From NCBI GenBank assembly GCA_037893225.1, contig JAZGUH010000697.1, positions 303,829-367,828 of the forward strand: a stretch of DNA of 64,000 nt, written 5' to 3'. This DNA comes from Hippasteria phrygiana (Eukaryota; Echinodermata; Asteroidea; Valvatida; Goniasteridae). Of the stretch, positions 36,244 to 49,958 are shown piece after piece (position 1 is the stretch's first letter; the number at the start of each line of letters is the position of its first letter). Under the pieces are notes generated by a model. It was not told the origin of the DNA. It searched no databases and was given only the letters and a program-made list of their open reading frames with translations. The position numbers and the translations under genes were made by a program.

Positions 36244-39200
36244 CCAGGGCCAGTTTCGAGCACATCGCTGAAAAAAAGTTCCGAATTTTTTTCTGTCCAA
36301 TTGCCATTTCAACAAAACCAACGCGCCCAGGGCGGCGTATGGAGTGTTCTGAACACCCCAGGGCCAGTTTCGAGCACATCGCTGAAAAAAGTTCCGAATT
36401 TTTTTGAAAACCCCACGTCCAGTTTCGAATACATCGCTGAAAAAAATATTTCGAATTTGTTTCTCTCCAATTCGCATTTCAACATAACCAACGCGCCTAG
36501 CTCGGCGTATGGATTGTTCTGAACACCCCAGGGCCAGTTTCGAGCACATCGCTGAAAAAGTTCCGAATTTCTTTTCTCTCCAATTGGCATTTCAACAAAA
36601 CCAACGCGCCTAGCTCGGCGTATGGAGTGTTCTGAACACCCCAGGGCCAGTTTCGAGCACATCGCTGAAAAAAAGTTCCGAATATTTTTCTTTCCAATTG
36701 CCATTTCAACAAAACCAACGCTCCCAGGGCGGCGTATGGAGTGTTCTGAATACCCCAGGGCCAGTTTTGAGCACATCTCCGAAAAAAAATTTCGAATTTT
36801 TTGAACACTCCACGTCCAGTTTCGAGCACATCGCCGAAAAAAATGTTTCGAATTTTTGTCTCTCCAATTGGCATTTCAACATAACCAACGCGCCCAGGGC
36901 GGCGTATGGAGTGTTCTGAATACCCCAGGGCCAGTTTTGAGCACATCGCTGAAAAAAATGTTTCGAATTTTTTGAACACTCCACGTCCAGTTTCGAGCAC
37001 ATCGTTGAAAAAAATGTTTCGAATTTGTTTTCTCTCCAATTGGCATTTCAACAAAACCAACGCGCCTAGCTCGGCGTATGGAGTGTTCTGAACACCCCAG
37101 GGCCAGTTTCGAGCACATCGCTGAAAAAAGTTCCGAATTTCTTTTCTCTCCAATTGGCATTTCAACAAAACCAACGCGCCTAGCTCGGCGTATGGAGTGT
37201 TCTGAACACCCCAGGGCCAGTTTCGAGCACATCGCTGAAAAAAAGTTCCGAATTTGTTTCTTTCCAATTGCCATTTCAACAAACCAACGCGCCCAGGGCG
37301 GCGTATGGAGTGTTCTGAACACCCCAGGGCCAGTTTCGAGCACATCGCTGAAAAAATGTTGCGAATTTGTTTTCTCTCCAATTGGCATTTCAACAAAACC
37401 AACGCGCCTAGCTCGGCGTATGGAGTGTTCTGAACACCCCAGGGCCAGTTTCCAGCACATCGCTGAAAAAAGTTCCGAATTTCTTTTCTCTCCAATTGGC
37501 ATTTCAACAAAACCAACGCGCCCAGGGCGGCGTATGGAGTGTTCTGAATACCCTAGGGCCAGTTTCGAGCACATCGCTGAAAAAAATTTCTGAATTGTTT
37601 TTCTCTCCAATTGGCATTTCAACAAAACCAACGCGCCTAGCTCGGCGTATGGAGTGTTCTGAACACTCCACGTCCAGTTTCGAGCACATCGCTGAAAAAA
37701 ATGTTTCGAATTTTTTTCTCTCCAATTGGCATTTCAACATAACCAACGCGCCTAGCTCGGCGTATGGAGTGTTCTGAACACCCCAGGGCCAGTTTCGAGC
37801 ACATCGCTGAAAAAAAGTTCCGAATTTTTTTCTTTCCAATTGCCATTTCAACAAAACCAACGCGCCCAGGGCGGCGTATGGAGTGTTCTGAATACCCCAG
37901 GGCCAGTTTTGAGCACATCGCTGAAAAAAATATTTCGAATTTTTTGAACACTCCACGTCCAGTTTCGAGCACATCGTTGAAAAAAATGTTTCGAATTTGT
38001 TTTCTCTCCAATTGGCATTTCAACAAAACCAACGCGCCTAGCTCGGCGTATGGAGTGTTCTGAACACCCCAGGGCCAGTTTCGAGCACATCGCTGAAAAA
38101 AAGTTCCGAATTTTTTTCTGTCCAATTGCCATTTCAACAAAACCAACGCGCCTAGCTCGGCGTATGGAGTGTTCTGAACACCCCAGGGCCAGTTTCGAGC
38201 ACATCGCTGAAAAAGTTCCGAATTTCTTTTCTCTCCAATTGGCATTTCAACAAAACCAACGCGCCTAGCTCGGCGTATGGAGTGTTCTGAACACCCCAGG
38301 GCCAGTTTCGAGCACATCGCTGAAAAAAAGTTCCGAATATTTTTCTTTCCAATTGCCATTTCAACAAAACCAACGCTCCCAGGGCGGCGTATGGAGTGTT
38401 CTGAATACCCTAGGGCCAGTTTCGAGCACATCGCTGAAAAAAATTTCTGAATTGTTTTTCTCTCCAATTGGCATTTCAACAAAACCAACGCGCCTAGCTC
38501 GGCGTATGGAGTGTTCTGAACACTCCACGTCCAGTTTCGAGCACATCGCTGAAAAAAATGTTTCGAATTTTTTTCTCTCCAATTGGCATTTCAACATAAC
38601 CAACGCGCCTAGCTCGGCGTATGGAGTGTTCTGAACACCCCAGGGCCAGTTTCGAGCACATCGCTGAAAAAAAGTTCCGAATTTTTTTCTTTCCAATTGC
38701 CATTTCAACAAAACCAACGCGCCCAGGGCGGCGTATGGAGTGTTCTGAATACCCCAGGGCCAGTTTTGAGCACATCGCTGAAAAAAATATTTCGAATTTT
38801 TTGAACACTCCACGTCCAGTTTCGAGCACATCGCTGAAAAAAATGTTGCGAATTTTTTTTCTCTCCAATTGGCATTTCAACAAAACCAACGCGCCTAGCT
38901 CGGCGTATGGAGTGTTCTGAACACCCCAGGGCCAGTTTCCAGCACATCGCTGAAAAAAGTTCCGAATTTCTTTTCTCTCCAATTGGCATTTCAACAAAAC
39001 CAACGCGCCTAGCTCGGCGTATGGAGTGTTCTGAACACCCCAGGGCCAGTTTCGAGCACATCGCTGAAAAAAAGTTTCGAATTTTTTTCTTTCCAATTGC
39101 CATTTCAACAAAACCAACGCGCCCAGGGCGGCGTATGGAGTGTTCTGAATACCCCAGGGCCAGTTTTGAGCACATCGCTGAAAAAAATATTTCGAATTTT

Positions 39201-39312
39201 TTGAACACTCCACGTCCAGTTTCGAGCACATCGTTGAAAAAAATGTTTCGAATTTGTTTTCTCTCCAATTGGCATTTCAACAAAACCAACGCGCCTAGCT
39301 CGGCGTATGGAG
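34748..39312 (+). repeat. 4,565 bp HOR, copy 1
   Basis: A larger unit that contains most of the 1,767 bp copies plus about 2 kb of further L and S modules. Left edge set by the mismatch at 34747/39312 (T against G). It overlaps the 1,767 bp annotation because the repeats are nested. Confidence 0.88.
36244..37322 (+). repeat. 1,767 bp HOR, partial copy 2
   Basis: Repeats the previous unit at +1,767 (T of GGATTGTTC at 36514) until the tail at 37,323, where ACCCCAGGG replaces ACTCCACGT and the order changes. Confidence 0.85.
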
Positions 39313-42300
39313 TGTTCTGAACACCCCAGGGCCAGTTTCGAGCACATCGCTGAAAAAGTTCCGAATTTCTTTTCTCTCCAATTGGCATTTCAACAAAACC
39401 AACGCGCCTAGCTCGGCGTATGGAGTGTTCTGAACACCCCAGGGCCAGTTTCGAGCACATCGCTGAAAAAAAGTTCCGAATATTTTTCTTTCCAATTGCC
39501 ATTTCAACAAAACCAACGCTCCCAGGGCGGCGTATGGAGTGTTCTGAATACCCCAGGGCCAGTTTTGAGCACATCTCCGAAAAAAAATTTCGAATTTTTT
39601 GAACACTCCACGTCCAGTTTCGAGCACATCGCCGAAAAAAATGTTTCGAATTTTTGTCTCTCCAATTGGCATTTCAACATAACCAACGCGCCCAGGGCGG
39701 CGTATGGAGTGTTCTGAATACCCCAGGGCCAGTTTTGAGCACATCGCTGAAAAAAATGTTTCGAATTTTTTGAACACTCCACGTCCAGTTTCGAGCACAT
39801 CGTTGAAAAAAATGTTTCGAATTTGTTTTCTCTCCAATTGGCATTTCAACAAAACCAACGCGCCTAGCTCGGCGTATGGAGTGTTCTGAACACCCCAGGG
39901 CCAGTTTCGAGCACATCGCTGAAAAAAGTTCCGAATTTCTTTTCTCTCCAATTGGCATTTCAACAAAACCAACGCGCCTAGCTCGGCGTATGGAGTGTTC
40001 TGAACACCCCAGGGCCAGTTTCGAGCACATCGCTGAAAAAAAGTTCCGAATTTGTTTCTTTCCAATTGCCATTTCAACAAACCAACGCGCCCAGGGCGGC
40101 GTATGGAGTGTTCTGAACACTCCACGTCCAGTTTCGAGCACATCGCTGAAAAAAATGTTTCGAATTTTTTTCTCTCCAATTGGCATTTCAACATAACCAA
40201 CGCGCCTAGCTCGGCGTATGGAGTGTTCTGAACACCCCAGGGCCAGTTTCGAGCACATCGCTGAAAAAAAGTTCCGAATTTTTTTCTTTCCAATTGCCAT
40301 TTCAACAAAACCAACGCGCCCAGGGCGGCGTATGGAGTGTTCTGAATACCCCAGGGCCAGTTTTGAGCACATCGCTGAAAAAAATATTTCGAATTTTTTG
40401 AACACTCCACGTCCAGTTTCGAGCACATCGTTGAAAAAAATGTTTCGAATTTGTTTTCTCTCCAATTGGCATTTCAACAAAACCAACGCGCCTAGCTCGG
40501 CGTATGGAGTGTTCTGAACACCCCTGGGCCAGTTTCGAGCACATCGCTGAAAAAAAGTTCCGAATTTTTTTCTGTCCAATTGCCATTTCAACAAAACCAA
40601 CGCGCCCAGGGCGGCGTATGGAGTGTTCTGAATACCCCAGGGCCAGTTTGGAGCACATCGCTGAAAAAAATATTTCGAATTTTTTGAACACTCCACGTCC
40701 AGTTTCGAGCACATCGTTGAAAAAAATGTTTCGAATTTGTTTTCTCTCCAATTGGCATTTCAACAAAACCAACGCGCCTAGCTCGGCGTATGGAGTGTTC
40801 TGAACACTCCAGGGCCAGTTTCGAGCACATCGCTGAAAAAAAGTTCCGAATTTTTTTCTGTCCAATTGCCATTTCAACAAAACCAACGCGCCCAGGGCGG
40901 CGTATGGAGTGTTCTGAACACCCCAGGGCCAGTTTCGAGCACATCGCTGAAAAAAGTTCCGAATTTTTTTGAAAACCCCACGTCCAGTTTCGAATACATC
41001 GCTGAAAAAAATATTTCGAATTTGTTTCTCTCCAATTCGCATTTCAACATAACCAACGCGCCTAGCTCGGCGTATGGATTGTTCTGAACACCCCAGGGCC
41101 AGTTTCGAGCACATCGCTGAAAAAGTTCCGAATTTCTTTTCTCTCCAATTGGCATTTCAACAAAACCAACGCGCCTAGCTCGGCGTATGGAGTGTTCTGA
41201 ACACCCCAGGGCCAGTTTCGAGCACATCGCTGAAAAAAAGTTCCGAATATTTTTCTTTCCAATTGCCATTTCAACAAAACCAACGCTCCCAGGGCGGCGT
41301 ATGGAGTGTTCTGAATACCCCAGGGCCAGTTTTGAGCACATCTCCGAAAAAAAATTTCGAATTTTTTGAACACTCCACGTCCAGTTTCGAGCACATCGCC
41401 GAAAAAAATGTTTCGAATTTTTGTCTCTCCAATTGGCATTTCAACATAACCAACGCGCCCAGGGCGGCGTATGGAGTGTTCTGAATACCCCAGGGCCAGT
41501 TTTGAGCACATCGCTGAAAAAAATGTTTCGAATTTTTTGAACACTCCACGTCCAGTTTCGAGCACATCGTTGAAAAAAATGTTTCGAATTTGTTTTCTCT
41601 CCAATTGGCATTTCAACAAAACCAACGCGCCTAGCTCGGCGTATGGAGTGTTCTGAACACCCCAGGGCCAGTTTCGAGCACATCGCTGAAAAAAGTTCCG
41701 AATTTCTTTTCTCTCCAATTGGCATTTCAACAAAACCAACGCGCCTAGCTCGGCGTATGGAGTGTTCTGAACACCCCAGGGCCAGTTTCGAGCACATCGC
41801 TGAAAAAAAGTTCCGAATTTGTTTCTTTCCAATTGCCATTTCAACAAACCAACGCGCCCAGGGCGGCGTATGGAGTGTTCTGAACACCCCAGGGCCAGTT
41901 TCGAGCACATCGCTGAAAAAATGTTGCGAATTTGTTTTCTCTCCAATTGGCATTTCAACAAAACCAACGCGCCTAGCTCGGCGTATGGAGTGTTCTGAAC
42001 ACCCCAGGGCCAGTTTCCAGCACATCGCTGAAAAAAGTTCCGAATTTCTTTTCTCTCCAATTGGCATTTCAACAAAACCAACGCGCCCAGGGCGGCGTAT
42101 GGAGTGTTCTGAATACCCTAGGGCCAGTTTCGAGCACATCGCTGAAAAAAATTTCTGAATTGTTTTTCTCTCCAATTGGCATTTCAACAAAACCAACGCG
42201 CCTAGCTCGGCGTATGGAGTGTTCTGAACACTCCACGTCCAGTTTCGAGCACATCGCTGAAAAAAATGTTTCGAATTTTTTTCTCTCCAATTGGCATTTC

Positions 42301-43922
42301 AACATAACCAACGCGCCTAGCTCGGCGTATGGAGTGTTCTGAACACCCCAGGGCCAGTTTCGAGCACATCGCTGAAAAAAAGTTCCGAATTTTTTTCTTT
42401 CCAATTGCCATTTCAACAAAACCAACGCGCCCAGGGCGGCGTATGGAGTGTTCTGAATACCCCAGGGCCAGTTTTGAGCACATCGCTGAAAAAAATATTT
42501 CGAATTTTTTGAACACTCCACGTCCAGTTTCGAGCACATCGTTGAAAAAAATGTTTCGAATTTGTTTTCTCTCCAATTGGCATTTCAACAAAACCAACGC
42601 GCCTAGCTCGGCGTATGGAGTGTTCTGAACACCCCAGGGCCAGTTTCGAGCACATCGCTGAAAAAAAGTTCCGAATTTTTTTCTGTCCAATTGCCATTTC
42701 AACAAAACCAACGCGCCTAGCTCGGCGTATGGAGTGTTCTGAACACCCCAGGGCCAGTTTCGAGCACATCGCTGAAAAAGTTCCGAATTTCTTTTCTCTC
42801 CAATTGGCATTTCAACAAAACCAACGCGCCTAGCTCGGCGTATGGAGTGTTCTGAACACCCCAGGGCCAGTTTCGAGCACATCGCTGAAAAAAAGTTCCG
42901 AATATTTTTCTTTCCAATTGCCATTTCAACAAAACCAACGCTCCCAGGGCGGCGTATGGAGTGTTCTGAATACCCTAGGGCCAGTTTCGAGCACATCGCT
43001 GAAAAAAATTTCTGAATTGTTTTTCTCTCCAATTGGCATTTCAACAAAACCAACGCGCCTAGCTCGGCGTATGGAGTGTTCTGAACACTCCACGTCCAGT
43101 TTCGAGCACATCGCTGAAAAAAATGTTTCGAATTTTTTTCTCTCCAATTGGCATTTCAACATAACCAACGCGCCTAGCTCGGCGTATGGAGTGTTCTGAA
43201 CACCCCAGGGCCAGTTTCGAGCACATCGCTGAAAAAAAGTTCCGAATTTTTTTCTTTCCAATTGCCATTTCAACAAAACCAACGCGCCCAGGGCGGCGTA
43301 TGGAGTGTTCTGAATACCCCAGGGCCAGTTTTGAGCACATCGCTGAAAAAAATATTTCGAATTTTTTGAACACTCCACGTCCAGTTTCGAGCACATCGCT
43401 GAAAAAAATGTTGCGAATTTTTTTTCTCTCCAATTGGCATTTCAACAAAACCAACGCGCCTACCTCGGCGTATGGAGTGTTCTGAACACCCCAGGGCCAG
43501 TTTCCAGCACATCGCTGAAAAAAGTTCCGAATTTCTTTTCTCTCCAATTGGCATTTCAACAAAACCAACGCGCCTAGCTCGGCGTATGGAGTGTTCTGAA
43601 CACCCCAGGGCCAGTTTCGAGCACATCGCTGAAAAAAAGTTTCGAATTTTTTTCTTTCCAATTGCCATTTCAACAAAACCAACGCGCCCAGGGCGGCGTA
43701 TGGAGTGTTCTGAATACCCCAGGGCCAGTTTTGAGCACATCGCTGAAAAAAATATTTCGAATTTTTTGAACACTCCACGTCCAGTTTCGAGCACATCGTT
43801 GAAAAAAATGTTTCGAATTTGTTTTCTCTCCAATTGGCATTTCAACAAAACCAACGCGCCTAGCTCGGCGTATGGAGTGTTCTGAACACCCCAGGGCCAG
43901 TTTCGAGCACATCGCTGAAAAA
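39313..43922 (+). repeat. 4,565 bp HOR, copy 2
   Basis: Recurs at +4,565 throughout and runs 45 bp past a full unit. One substitution was noticed: C at 43463 (CCTACCTCGG) against G at 38898. Confidence 0.88.
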
Positions 43923-46900
43923 AATGTTGCGAATTTTTTTTCTCTCCAATTGGCATTTCAACAAAACCAACGCGCCCAGGGCGGCGTATGGAGTGTTCTG
44001 AATACCTTAGGGCCAGTTTCGAGCACATCGCTGAAAAAAATTTCCGAATTGTTTTTCTCTCCAATTGGCATTTCAACAAAACCAACGGGCCTAGCTCGGC
44101 GTATGGAGTGTTCTGAACACCCCAGGACCAGTTTCGAGCACATCGCTGAAAAAAATATTTGGAATTTTTTGAACACTCCACGTCCAGTTTCGAGCACATC
44201 GTTGAAAAAAATGTTTCGAATTTGTTTTCTCTCCAATTGGCATTTCAACAAAACCAACGCGCCTAGCTCGGCGTATGGAGTGTTCTGAACACCCCAGGGC
44301 CAGTTTCGAGCACATCGCTGAAAAAAAGTTCCGAATTTGTTTCTTTCCAATTGCCATTTCAACAAAACCAACGCGCCCAGGGCGGCGTATGGAGTGTTCT
44401 GAATACCCTAGGGCCAGTTTCGAGCACATCGCTGAAACAAATTTCTGAATTGTTTTTCTCTCCAATTGGCATTTCAACAAAACCAACGCGCCTAGCTCGG
44501 CGTATGGAGTGTTCTGAACACTCCACGTCCAGTTTCGAGCACATCGCTGAAAAAAATGTTTCGAATTTTTTTCTCTCCAATTGGCATTTCAACATAACCA
44601 ACGCGCCTAGCTCGGCGTATGGAGTGTTCTGAACACCCCAGGGCCAGTTTCGAGCACATCGCTGAAAAAAAGTTCCGAATTTTTTTCTTTCCAATTGCCA
44701 TTTCAACAAAACCAACGCGCCCAGGGCGGCGTATGGAGTGTTCTGAATACCCCAGGGCCAGTTTTGAGCACATCGCTGAAAAAAATATTTCGAATTTTTT
44801 GAACACTCCACGTCCAGTTTCGAGCACATCGCTGAAAAAAATGTTGCGAATTTTTTTCTCTCCAATTGGCATTTCAACAAAACCAACGCGCCCAGGGCGG
44901 CGTATGGAGTGTTCTGAATACCCCAGGGCCAGTTTTGAGCACATCGCTGAAAAAAATGTTGCGAATTTTTTTTCTCTCCAATTGGCATTTCAACAAAACC
45001 AACGCACCTAGCTCGGCGTATGGAGTGTTCTGAACACCCCAGGGCCAGTTTCCAGCACATCGCTGAAAAAAGTTCCGAATTTCTTTTCTCTCCAATTGGC
45101 ATTTCAACATAACCAACGCGCCTAGCTCGGCGTATGGAGTGTTCTGAACACCCCAGGGCCAGTTTCCAGCACATCGCTGAAAAAAGTTCCGAATTTTTTT
45201 GAAAACCCCACGTCCAGTTTCGAATACATCGCTGAAAAAAATATTTCGAATTTTTTGAACACTCCACGTCAAGTTTCGAGCACATCGCTGAAAAAAATTT
45301 CCGAATTGTTTTTCTCTCCAATTGGCATTTCAACAAAACCAACGGGCCTAGCTCGGCGTATGGAGTGTTCTGAACACCCCAGGACCAGTTTCGAGCACAT
45401 CACTGAAAAAAATATTTCGAATTCTTTGAACACTCCACGTCCAGTTTCGAGCACATCGTTGAAAAAAATGTTTTGAATTTGTTTTCTCTCCAATTGGCAT
45501 TTCAACAAAACCAACGCGCCTAGCTCGGCGTATGGAGTGTTCTGAACACCCCAGGGCCAGTTTCGAGCACATCGCTGAAAAAAAGTTCCGAATTTGTTTC
45601 TTTCCAATTGCCATTTCAACAAAACCAACGCGCCCAGGGCGGCGTATGGAGTGTTCTGAATACCCTAGGGCCAGTTTCGAGCACATCGCTGAAAAAAAAT
45701 TCTGAATTGTTTTTCTCTCCAATTGGCATTTCAACAAAACCAACGCGCCTAGCTCGGCGTATGGAGTGTTCTGAACACTCCACGTCCAGTTTCGAGCACA
45801 TCGCTGAAAAAAATGTTTCGAATTTTTTTCTCTCCAATTGGCATTTCAACATAACCAACGCGCCTAGCTCGGCGTATGGAGTGTTCTGAACACCCCAGGG
45901 CCAGTTTCGAGCACATCGCTGAAAAAAAGTTCCGAATTTTTTTCTTTCCAATTGCCATTTCAACAAAACCAACGCGCCCAGGGCGGCGTATGGAGTGTTC
46001 TGAATACCACAGGGCCAGTTTTGAGCACATCGCTGAAAAAAATATTTCGAATTTTTTGAACACTCCACGTCCAGTTTCGAGCACATCGCTGAAAAAAATG
46101 TTGCGAATTTTTTTTCTCTCCAATTGGCATTTCAACAAAACCAACGCGCCTAGCTCGGCGTATGGAGTGTTCTGAACACCCCAGGACCAGTTTCGAGCAC
46201 ATCGCTGAAAAAAATATTTCGAATTTTTTTAACACTCCACGTCCAGTTTCGAGCACATCGTTGAAAAAAATGTTTCGAATTTGTTTTCTCTCCAATTGGC
46301 ATTTCAACAAAACCAACGCGCCTAGCTCGGCGTATGGAGTGTTCTGAACACCCCAGGGCCAGTTTCGAGCACATCGCTGAAAAAAAGTTCCGAATTTGTT
46401 TCTTTCCAATTGCCATTTCAACAAAACCAACGCGCCCAGGGCGGCGTATGGAGTGTTCTGAATACCCTAGGGCCAGTTTCGAGCACATCGCTGAAAAAAA
46501 TTTCTGAATTGTTTTTCTCTCCAATTGGCATTTCAACAAAACCAACGCGCCTAGCTCGGCGTATGGAGTGTTCTGAACACTCCACGTCCAGTTTCGAGCA
46601 CATCGCTGAAAAAAATGTTTCGAATTTTTTTCTCTCCAATTGGCATTTCAACATAACCAACGCGCCTAGCTCGGCGTATGGAGTGTTCTGAACACCCCAG
46701 GGCCAGTTTCGAGCACATCGCTGAAAAAAAGTTCCGAATTTTTTTCTTTCCAATTGCCATTTCAACAAAACCAACGCGCCCAGGGCGGCGTATGGAGTGT
46801 TCTGAATACCCCAGGGCCAGTTTTGAGCACATCGCTGAAAAAAATATTTCGAATTTTTTGAACACTCCACGTCCAGTTTCGAGCACATCGCTGAAAAAAA

Positions 46901-49900
46901 TGTTGCGAATTTTTTTTCTCTCCAATTGGCATTTCAACAAAACCAACGCGCCCAGGGCGGCGTATGGAGTGTTCTGAATACCCCAGGGCCAGTTTTGAGC
47001 ACATCGCTGAAAAAAATGTTGCGAATTTTTTTTCTCTCCAATTGGCATTTCAACAAAACCAACGCACCTAGCTCGGCGTATGGAGTGTCCTGAATACCCC
47101 AGGGCCAGTTTCCAGCACATCGCTGAAAAAAGTTCCGAATTTTTTTGAAAACCCCACGTCCAGTTTCGAATACATCGCTGAAAAAAATATTTCGAATTTT
47201 TTGAACACTCCACGTCAAGTTTCGAGCACATCGCTGAAAAAAATGTTTCGAATTCTTTGAACACTCCACGTCCAGTTTCGAGCACATCGTTGAAAAAAAT
47301 GTTTCGAATTTGTTTTCTCTCCAATTGGCATTTCAACAAAACCAACGCGCCTAGCTCGGCGTATGGAGTGTTCTGAACACCCCAGGGCCAGTTTCGAGCA
47401 CATCGCTGAAAAAAAGTTCCGAATTTGTTTCTTTCCAATTGCCATTTCAACAAAACCAACGCGCCCAGGGCGGCGTATGGAGTGTTCTGAATACCCTAGG
47501 GCCAGTTTCGAGCACATCGCTGAAAAAAATGTTTCGAATTTTTTTCTCTCCAATTGGCATTTCAACATAACCAACGCGCCTAGCTCGGCGTATGGAGTGT
47601 TCTGAACACCCCAGGGCCAGTTTCGAGCACATCGCTGAAAAAAAGTTCCGAATTTTTTTCTTTCCAATTGCCATTTCAACAAAACCAACGCGCCCAGGGC
47701 GGCGTATGGAGTGTTCTGAATACCACAGGGCCAGTTTTGAGCACATCGCTGAAAAAAATATTTCGAATTTTTTGAACACTCCACGTCCAGTTTCGAGCAC
47801 ATCGCTGAAAAAAATGTTGCGAATTTTTTTTCTCTCCAATTGGCATTTCAACAAAACCAACGCGCCTAGCTCGGCGTATGGAGTGTTCTGAACACCCCAG
47901 GACCAGTTTCGAGCACATCGCTGAAAAAAATATTTCGAATTCTTTGAACACTCCACGTCCAGTTTCGAGCACATCGTTGAAAAAAATGTTTCGAATTTGT
48001 TTTCTCTCCAATTGGCATTTCAACAAAACCAACGCGCCTAGCTCGGCGTATGGAGTGTTCTGAACACCCCAGGGCCAGTTTCGAGCACATCGCTGAAAAA
48101 AAGTTCCGAATTTGTTTCTTTCCAATTGCCATTTCAACAAAACCAACGCGCCCAGGGCGGCGTATGGAGTGTTCTGAATACCCTAGGGCCAGTTTCGAGC
48201 ACATCGCTGAAAAAAAATTCTGAATTGTTTTTCTCTCCAATTGGCATTTCAACAAAACCAACGCGCCTAGCTCGGCGTGTGGAGTGTTCTGAACACTCCA
48301 CGTCCAGTTTCGAGCACATCGCTGAAAAAAATGTTTCGAATTTTTTTCTCTCCAATTGGCATTTCAACATAACCAACGCGCCTAGCTCGGCGTATGGAGT
48401 GTTCTGAACACCCCAGGGCCAGTTTCGAGCACATCGCTGAAAAAAAGTTCCGAATTTTTTTCTTTCCAATTGCCATTTCAACAAAACCAACGCGCCCAGG
48501 GCGGCGTATGGAGTGTTCTGAATACCACAGGGCCAGTTTTGAGCACATCGCTGAAAAAAATATTTCGAATTTTTTGAACACTCCACGTCCAGTTTCGAGC
48601 ACATCGCTGAAAAAAATGTTGCGAATTTTTTTTCTCTCCAATTGGCATTTCAACAAAACCAACGCGCCTAGCTCGGCGTATGGAGTGTTCTGAACACCCC
48701 AGGACCAGTTTCGAGCACATCGCTGAAAAAAATATTTCGAATTTTTTTAACACTCCACGTCCAGTTTCGAGCACATCGTTGAAAAAAATGTTTCGAATTT
48801 GTTTTCTCTCCAATTGGCATTTCAACAAAACCAACGCGCCTAGCTCGGCGTATGGAGTGTTCTGAACACCCCAGGGCCAGTTTCGAGCACATCGCTGAAA
48901 AAAAGTTCCGAATTTGTTTCTTTCCAATTGCCATTTCAACAAAACCAACGCGCCCAGGGCGGCGTATGGAGTGTTCTGAATACCCTAGGGCCAGTTTCGA
49001 GCACATCGCTGAAACAAATTTCTGAATTGTTTTTCTCTCCAATTGGCATTTCAACAAAACCAACGCGCCTAGCTCGGCGTATGGAGTGTTCTGAACACTC
49101 CACGTCCAGTTTCGAGCACATCGCTGAAAAAAATGTTTCGAATTTTTTTCTCTCCAATTGGCATTTCAACATAACCAACGCGCCTAGCTCGGCGTATGGA
49201 GTGTTCTGAACACCCCAGGGCCAGTTTCGAGCACATCGCTGAAAAAAAGTTCCGAATTTTTTTCTTTCCAATTGCCATTTCAACAAAACCAACGCGCCCA
49301 GGGCGGCGTATGGAGTGTTCTGAATACCCCAGGGCCAGTTTTGAGCACATCGCTGAAAAAAATATTTCGAATTTTTTGAACACTCCACGTCCAGTTTCGA
49401 GCACATCGCTGAAAAAAATGTTGCGAATTTTTTTTCTCTCCAATTGGCATTTCAACAAAACCAACGCGCCCAGGGCGGCGTATGGAGTGTTCTGAATACC
49501 CCAGGGCCAGTTTTGAGCACATCGCTGAAAAAAATGTTGCGAATTTGTTTTCTCTCCAATTGGCATTTCAACAAAACCAACGCACCTAGCTCGGCGTATG
49601 GAGTGTTCTGAACACCCCAGGGCCAGTTTCCAGCACATCGCTGAAAAAAGTTCCGAATTTCTTTTCTCTCCAATTGGCATTTCAACATAACCAACGCGCC
49701 TAGCTCGGCGTATGGAGTGTTCTGAACACCCCAGGGCCAGTTTCCAGCACATCGCTGAAAAAAGTTCCGAATTTTTTTGAAAACCCCACGTCCAGTTTCG
49801 AATACATCGCTGAAAAAAATATTTCGAATTTTTTGAACACTCCACGTCAAGTTTCGAGCACATCGCTGAAAAAAATGTTTCGAATTTTTTTCTCTCCAAT

Positions 49901-49958
49901 TGGCATTTCAACAAAACCAACGCGCCCAGGGCGGCGTATGGAGTGTTCTGAATACCTT
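43923..49958 (+). repeat. Mosaic zone between the 4,565 and 5,318 bp HORs
   Basis: L and S modules with overlapping partial duplications: 45,608-46,175 recurs at 48,126 (+2,518) and at 50,186 (a further +2,060), and the GAAACAAATTTCTG variant at about 44,435 recurs at about 49,012. Singleton changes: G at 44161, T at 45474, C at 47089, G at 48279. The CCACAGGG variant first appears here (about 46,008). A hybrid module lies at 45,270. Confidence 0.75.
45270..45384 (+). repeat. Hybrid L module from an apparent exact one-module deletion
   Basis: The module starts CAAGTTTC like the HOR marker but continues as the following module (ATTTCCGAATTG, ACGGGCC, CTAGCTC, CCAGGACC). Compared with 49,848 and the other markers, one whole 115 bp L is missing and the join falls within identical head sequence. 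This fits unequal recombination between adjacent modules. Confidence 0.75.
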
